A stretch of DNA of 39,932 nt from Verrucomicrobiota bacterium (lineage in GTDB: Bacteria > Verrucomicrobiota > Verrucomicrobiia > Methylacidiphilales > JBCCWR01), in assembly GCA_039192515.1 (NCBI GenBank), contig JBCCXA010000034.1:1-39932 (forward strand), read 5' to 3'. The notes under the pieces were generated by a model. The model saw only the letters and a program-made list of their open reading frames with translations. It did not search any database and was not told the DNA's origin. Below are positions 36,974-39,932 of this stretch, in pieces. The position numbers and the translations under genes were made by a program. Positions within the stretch are counted from its first letter, which is position 1. The number at the start of each line of letters is the position of its first letter.

Positions 36974-37705
36974 TTATTTATTAGAAAAACTAGAAAATCT
37001 TCTCCTCAGTGAATCTGACCACGTTTGAGCATCTACCTCATATTCATAATTTTTATCAGCATGGTTCATATGATCACTCATCTGGGCAAATACCATAGAA
37101 TCACCACTACGTGGGTAAAAGAACACTTCCCATACTGGAGAAGCTAATAAATAGGGAACTAATATTTTTCCTTTTCGACATTCCGAAAGTTGGGCTAAGC
37201 ACTCTGGACTACTCGCGTTATCAATTAGAATACATGAGCCTACTCTAAATTTACTCTCGAGAATTTTAAATTCCTCAAACGTCCTCATTGCCGAAGGTGC
37301 TGAATCTAATAATACAAAATCCACATGCGTTAGCTCAGAATACAAATGATCTAGACTTTCTAAACTGTCCCCTACTCTAAACTCGATGTTCGAAAAAATA
37401 GGCTTTGTCTCTGCTTCAGTCCGGTCTACCACTTCCTGACTAATATCTATTGAATAGAGCTTAGCTGAATCAACACCTCTTAGACTTCTCGCAAATGCCA
37501 TAGTGCTAACACCAGTGCCAATCTCGATGGCTATAAATCCCCTATTTAATTCTGATCTCTCTGATAAAATTCTTTGGATAGCTTCCACATGCGTTTCGTT
37601 TTGATATACCCTCGCCCAAGGGAATATGGGCAGTAACTTCATCACAGTTCTGCCTATAATGTTTTGAAGGGGAAAGATCATATTACTAACTTGTTTATTT
37701 TGCAC
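36974..37705 (-). CDS. Class I SAM-dependent methyltransferase
   Basis: This 243-aa protein has the Rossmann methyltransferase motifs: motif I AIEIGTGVST at 59-68, Asp87 (YSIDIS) after the second strand, GDS at 112-114, and FVLLDSAPS at 130-138 with Asp134. It resembles the Methyltransf_24 type and is not an FkbM member. The first Met is used here; a second Met at residue 9 is also possible. It precedes the sulfotransferase by 8 bases, so both may modify the same glycan. The substrate is unknown. Confidence 0.8.
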   Translation of the reverse strand: MQNKQVSNMIFPLQNIIGRTVMKLLPIFPWARVYQNETHVEAIQRILSERSELNRGFIAIEIGTGVSTMAFARSLRGVDSAKLYSIDISQEVVDRTEAETKPIFSNIEFRVGDSLESLDHLYSELTHVDFVLLDSAPSAMRTFEEFKILESKFRVGSCILIDNASSPECLAQLSECRKGKILVPYLLASPVWEVFFYPRSGDSMVFAQMSDHMNHADKNYEYEVDAQTWSDSLRRRFSSFSNK

Positions 37706-38049
37706 AGTACTTCTTTATATGAAAGCTAGTCTTAGCTTCATGATTATTTACAAAACTATCAACATTTGGAATTCATGACCACTTTACTTTTTTCTTCTAG
37801 CCACAGTATAACATTTGTTAATATTTTGAAGTCATAGGGTAGCTTATCCTAATATAAAAGCCAGTTGTCAAATTAGCCCTATCTCTAGAGAATGGTTAGA
37901 ACTGCAATATTGCTGAAGGTGGATGAAGATACTAGCAAGAAAGGCCTTTTCCTAAGCATCATCGGACTTTGTGTGAGAGTTGTTAAAAAAGCCTGAGGCT
38001 AATAGAATTGATTGTTTTATAAAAATCTGCCTGCTAGTTTGAAAAGCTT
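37706..38049. other. 344-base AT-rich intergenic region without a recognisable gene
   Basis: This divergent gap lies between the methyltransferase (minus) and the rhamnose-synthase-like gene (plus). No open frame with a recognisable product, tRNA or repeat is seen. It holds a possible promoter (listed separately) and a short AGCC-TGA-GGCT stem (37990-38000) without a following T-run, which is not a convincing terminator. Confidence 0.6.
37826..37855 (+). promoter_or_regulatory. Possible sigma-70-like promoter before the rhamnose genes
   Basis: TTGAAG (37826-37831) and TAATAT (37850-37855) are separated by 18 bases, close to -35 and -10 consensus spacing. If used, the leader before the ATG at 38050 would be about 190 bases. 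The region is AT-rich, so a chance match is quite possible. Confidence 0.25.
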
Positions 38050-38919
38050 ATGATTTTGATACTAGGTGGCAGAGGGTATGTTGCCTCCGCTTTTCATAAA
38101 TACCTCTCTTCTGTGGGACTGGAGCACAAAGTTCTCAGTAGAGCTGAGGTTGATTACGCAAAAAGAGAAAATCTCCAAGAAGCCTTACGATATCTAAGAC
38201 CTCATTTTGTCATAAACGCAGCTGGGTATACGGGTAAACCAAATGTTGACGCGACAGAAAGTAAGAAAACTCTATGTGTCGATGCCAATTTATCACTCGT
38301 TTGCAAGCTAGCGGACATCTGCACAGATATGAGAATTCCTATGGGACATGTTTCTTCAGGCTGCATTTTTTCAGGATCTCGAGCAGATGGTTCCGGATTT
38401 ATAGAGAAAGATCCACCCAACTTTGACTTCAGACATAATAATTGCAGTTTCTACAGCGGCACTAAATCGCTAGCTGAAGAAGTCCTTAACGAAACAGAAA
38501 ATGTCTACTTATGGAGATTACGTATCCCTTTCAATGAAATTGATAGTCCTCGTAACTACCTAACAAAAATCATGAATTATGAGAGACTACTAAATGTCAG
38601 AAACTCGATCTCACAACTCGATGAATTTGCGCGAGCTTGTTGTCAATGCTGGGAGAAACGGATCCCCTTTGGAAAATACAATGTCACAAACCCAGGATCT
38701 GTGACCACCGAAGAAGTCGTAGAAATGATCGTCAAAGCGGGTTTTTGCAAAAATCGCAAATTTGCTTATTTCAAAGATGAACAGGAATTTCTGGAGAAAG
38801 CGGCCAAAACCCCTAGAGCTAGTTGCATTATGGACTCCTCTAAGATTCTTAATTGTGGAATTTCACTCACGGAAGTTCATGAATCTTTGGAATGGTGCCT
38901 CAACAACTGGAAAAGCTAA
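38050..38919 (+). CDS. Nucleotide-rhamnose synthase (3,5-epimerase/4-reductase, NRS/ER-like)
   Basis: This 289-aa extended short-chain dehydrogenase binds NAD(P) through GGRGYVA at 6-12. A plain reading would be RmlD-like, but the sequence matches the plant NRS/ER (UER1) and RHM C-terminal domain much better from memory: NAAGYTGKPNVDATES (56-71), SSGCIFSG (102-109), PPNF, FYSGTKSLAEE (134-144), LRIPFNEIDSPRNYLTKI (157-174). Tyr135 and Lys139 form the SDR pair; Cys105 and Lys173 fall where the plant enzyme's epimerase residues are reported. Such enzymes convert the 4-keto-6-deoxyglucose nucleotide to L-rhamnose in one protein, replacing RmlC plus RmlD. The gene is followed after 129 bases by the 4,6-dehydratase gene, giving a two-gene rhamnose route. 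Whether it uses dTDP- or UDP-sugar cannot be seen. Confidence 0.8.
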   Translation: MILILGGRGYVASAFHKYLSSVGLEHKVLSRAEVDYAKRENLQEALRYLRPHFVINAAGYTGKPNVDATESKKTLCVDANLSLVCKLADICTDMRIPMGHVSSGCIFSGSRADGSGFIEKDPPNFDFRHNNCSFYSGTKSLAEEVLNETENVYLWRLRIPFNEIDSPRNYLTKIMNYERLLNVRNSISQLDEFARACCQCWEKRIPFGKYNVTNPGSVTTEEVVEMIVKAGFCKNRKFAYFKDEQEFLEKAAKTPRASCIMDSSKILNCGISLTEVHESLEWCLNNWKS

Positions 38920-39048
38920 ACAAACTGTATTCCAAGCAACCGTATTCAAAAAACACTTTATTAGTCCCAATGTTATGTTTAGAAATCTCCATGCACCATA
39001 TGAGAGTATGTTTTTTAGAACTTTAATTTTATATAGAGAGGCTAGTGA

Positions 39049-39932
39049 ATGAGAATTTTTGTAACAGGCGGAGCGGGTTTTATAGGCTCAAACTTTATCT
39101 TACAACAGTTGAGTGAAAAATCTATTCTCGATGTAGAAAAATTGATTAATTTCGACAAGCTCACTTACGCTGGTAACTTAGATAATCTCAGTTCGATCAA
39201 GCATAATCCACGCTACCACTTTATTGAGGGAGATATCTGTGATCAAGAATTGGTGAGTGCCCTCTTTAAGGAATATGACATTACCCATGTGCTTAATTTT
39301 GCTGCGGAATCCCACGTGGATCGATCAATCGAAACCCCGGAAGCATTTATTCAAACAAATGTCATTGGCACTCTCAGGCTCTTGCAAGCCTTTAAAGAAC
39401 TTTGTGCTAAAGAGAAGACAGATAATGCTCAAAGAAAGTTTTTACATGTCTCGACCGATGAAGTGTACGGGACTCTATGCGCAAATGATCCTCCATTTTC
39501 CGAAACCAACTCCTATTTACCAAATAGTCCTTATGCAGCTTCTAAAGCTGCTAGCGACCATTTGGTGCGTTCCTATTTCCACACGTTCGGTCTACCGGTT
39601 GTCACAACCAACTGCTCAAATAATTATGGCCCCTACCAATTTCCCGAGAAACTCATACCTCTAATGATCCTGAATGCCTTGGAAGGAAAAGATCTCCCTA
39701 TTTATGGCGATGGAAAGAATGTCCGAGATTGGCTTCACGTCGAAGACCATTGCCAAGCCATTGCTACTGTTTTACTAAAGGGGATGGAAGGAGAAACTTA
39801 TAATATAGGAGGAAATTCTGAAATGACTAATCTAGAGGTTGTCGATACCATATGCACCAGTCTAGATAAACTAAAACCCAAGGATTCGGGATCCTATCTA
39901 GATCAAAAAACCTTTGTCAAAGACCGTCCAGG
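39049..39932 (+). CDS. rfbB: dTDP/UDP-glucose 4,6-dehydratase, cut by the right edge
   Basis: 294 complete codons are visible before the window ends; full-length enzymes are about 350 aa. The extended SDR features are all present: NAD-binding GGAGFIG at 7-13, HVSTDEVYG (133-141) with catalytic Thr136, Asp137 and Glu138, and SPYAASKAASDH with Tyr162 and Lys166. The conserved NCSNNYGPYQFPEKLIPL (188-205) and GDGKNVRDWLHVEDH (220-234) match RmlB. It converts NDP-glucose to NDP-4-keto-6-deoxyglucose, the substrate of the NRS/ER-like enzyme encoded just upstream. The start has the sequence GAGAGGCTAGTGA before the ATG. It is the first of possibly more nucleotide-sugar genes beyond the edge. Confidence 0.95.
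   Translation, partial: MRIFVTGGAGFIGSNFILQQLSEKSILDVEKLINFDKLTYAGNLDNLSSIKHNPRYHFIEGDICDQELVSALFKEYDITHVLNFAAESHVDRSIETPEAFIQTNVIGTLRLLQAFKELCAKEKTDNAQRKFLHVSTDEVYGTLCANDPPFSETNSYLPNSPYAASKAASDHLVRSYFHTFGLPVVTTNCSNNYGPYQFPEKLIPLMILNALEGKDLPIYGDGKNVRDWLHVEDHCQAIATVLLKGMEGETYNIGGNSEMTNLEVVDTICTSLDKLKPKDSGSYLDQKTFVKDRP

Overview
The window looks like a chromosomal segment of a marine-type Verrucomicrobiota bacterium. A related PVC lineage such as Lentisphaerota, Kiritimatiellota or Planctomycetota cannot be excluded. The grounds are an exosortase/EpsI pair beside an exopolysaccharide cluster, a formylglycine sulfatase next to a sodium/solute symporter and a GH38 protein, very large secreted proteins with thrombospondin-type-3 repeats and 'GQLK' motifs, and mostly weak Shine-Dalgarno sequences. 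No rRNA, tRNA, CRISPR array, transposase or integrase was recognised.

Region 1 (1-14516, all minus strand) encodes an apparent surface/secretion module. In transcription order it holds a 711-aa secreted protein with a YadA-like left-handed beta-roll, a 1716-aa secreted multidomain protein, a 353-aa membrane-anchored helical protein, and an RHS/YD-repeat protein of more than 2003 aa whose variable C-terminal tip lies beyond the left edge. The last three genes are separated by only 21 and 16 bases.

Region 2 (14760-22387) is a carbohydrate-use module. A secreted sulfatase (minus) is divergent from a plus-strand operon of SSS-family symporter, GH38-type protein and HAD phosphatase. The operon genes overlap by 8 bases or are 4 bases apart. 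The GH38 protein appears to have phenylalanine where the family's nucleophilic aspartate normally sits.

Region 3 (22415-24235, minus) is exosortase followed by the EpsI-like protein.

Region 4 (24387-39932) is a surface-polysaccharide cluster that is visibly more AT-rich. It has six GT4-type glycosyltransferases, a Wzy/O-antigen-ligase-type membrane protein, a Wzx-type flippase, two FkbM methyltransferases, another class I methyltransferase and a sulfotransferase. It ends with a nucleotide-rhamnose synthase (epimerase/reductase)-like gene followed by a dTDP/UDP-glucose 4,6-dehydratase gene cut by the right edge. Strands switch repeatedly, which is unusual for such clusters. Together the genes suggest a rhamnose-containing, methylated and sulfated glycan that is assembled on a lipid carrier, flipped and polymerised. 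The initiating sugar-phosphate transferase and the export genes are not in the window.
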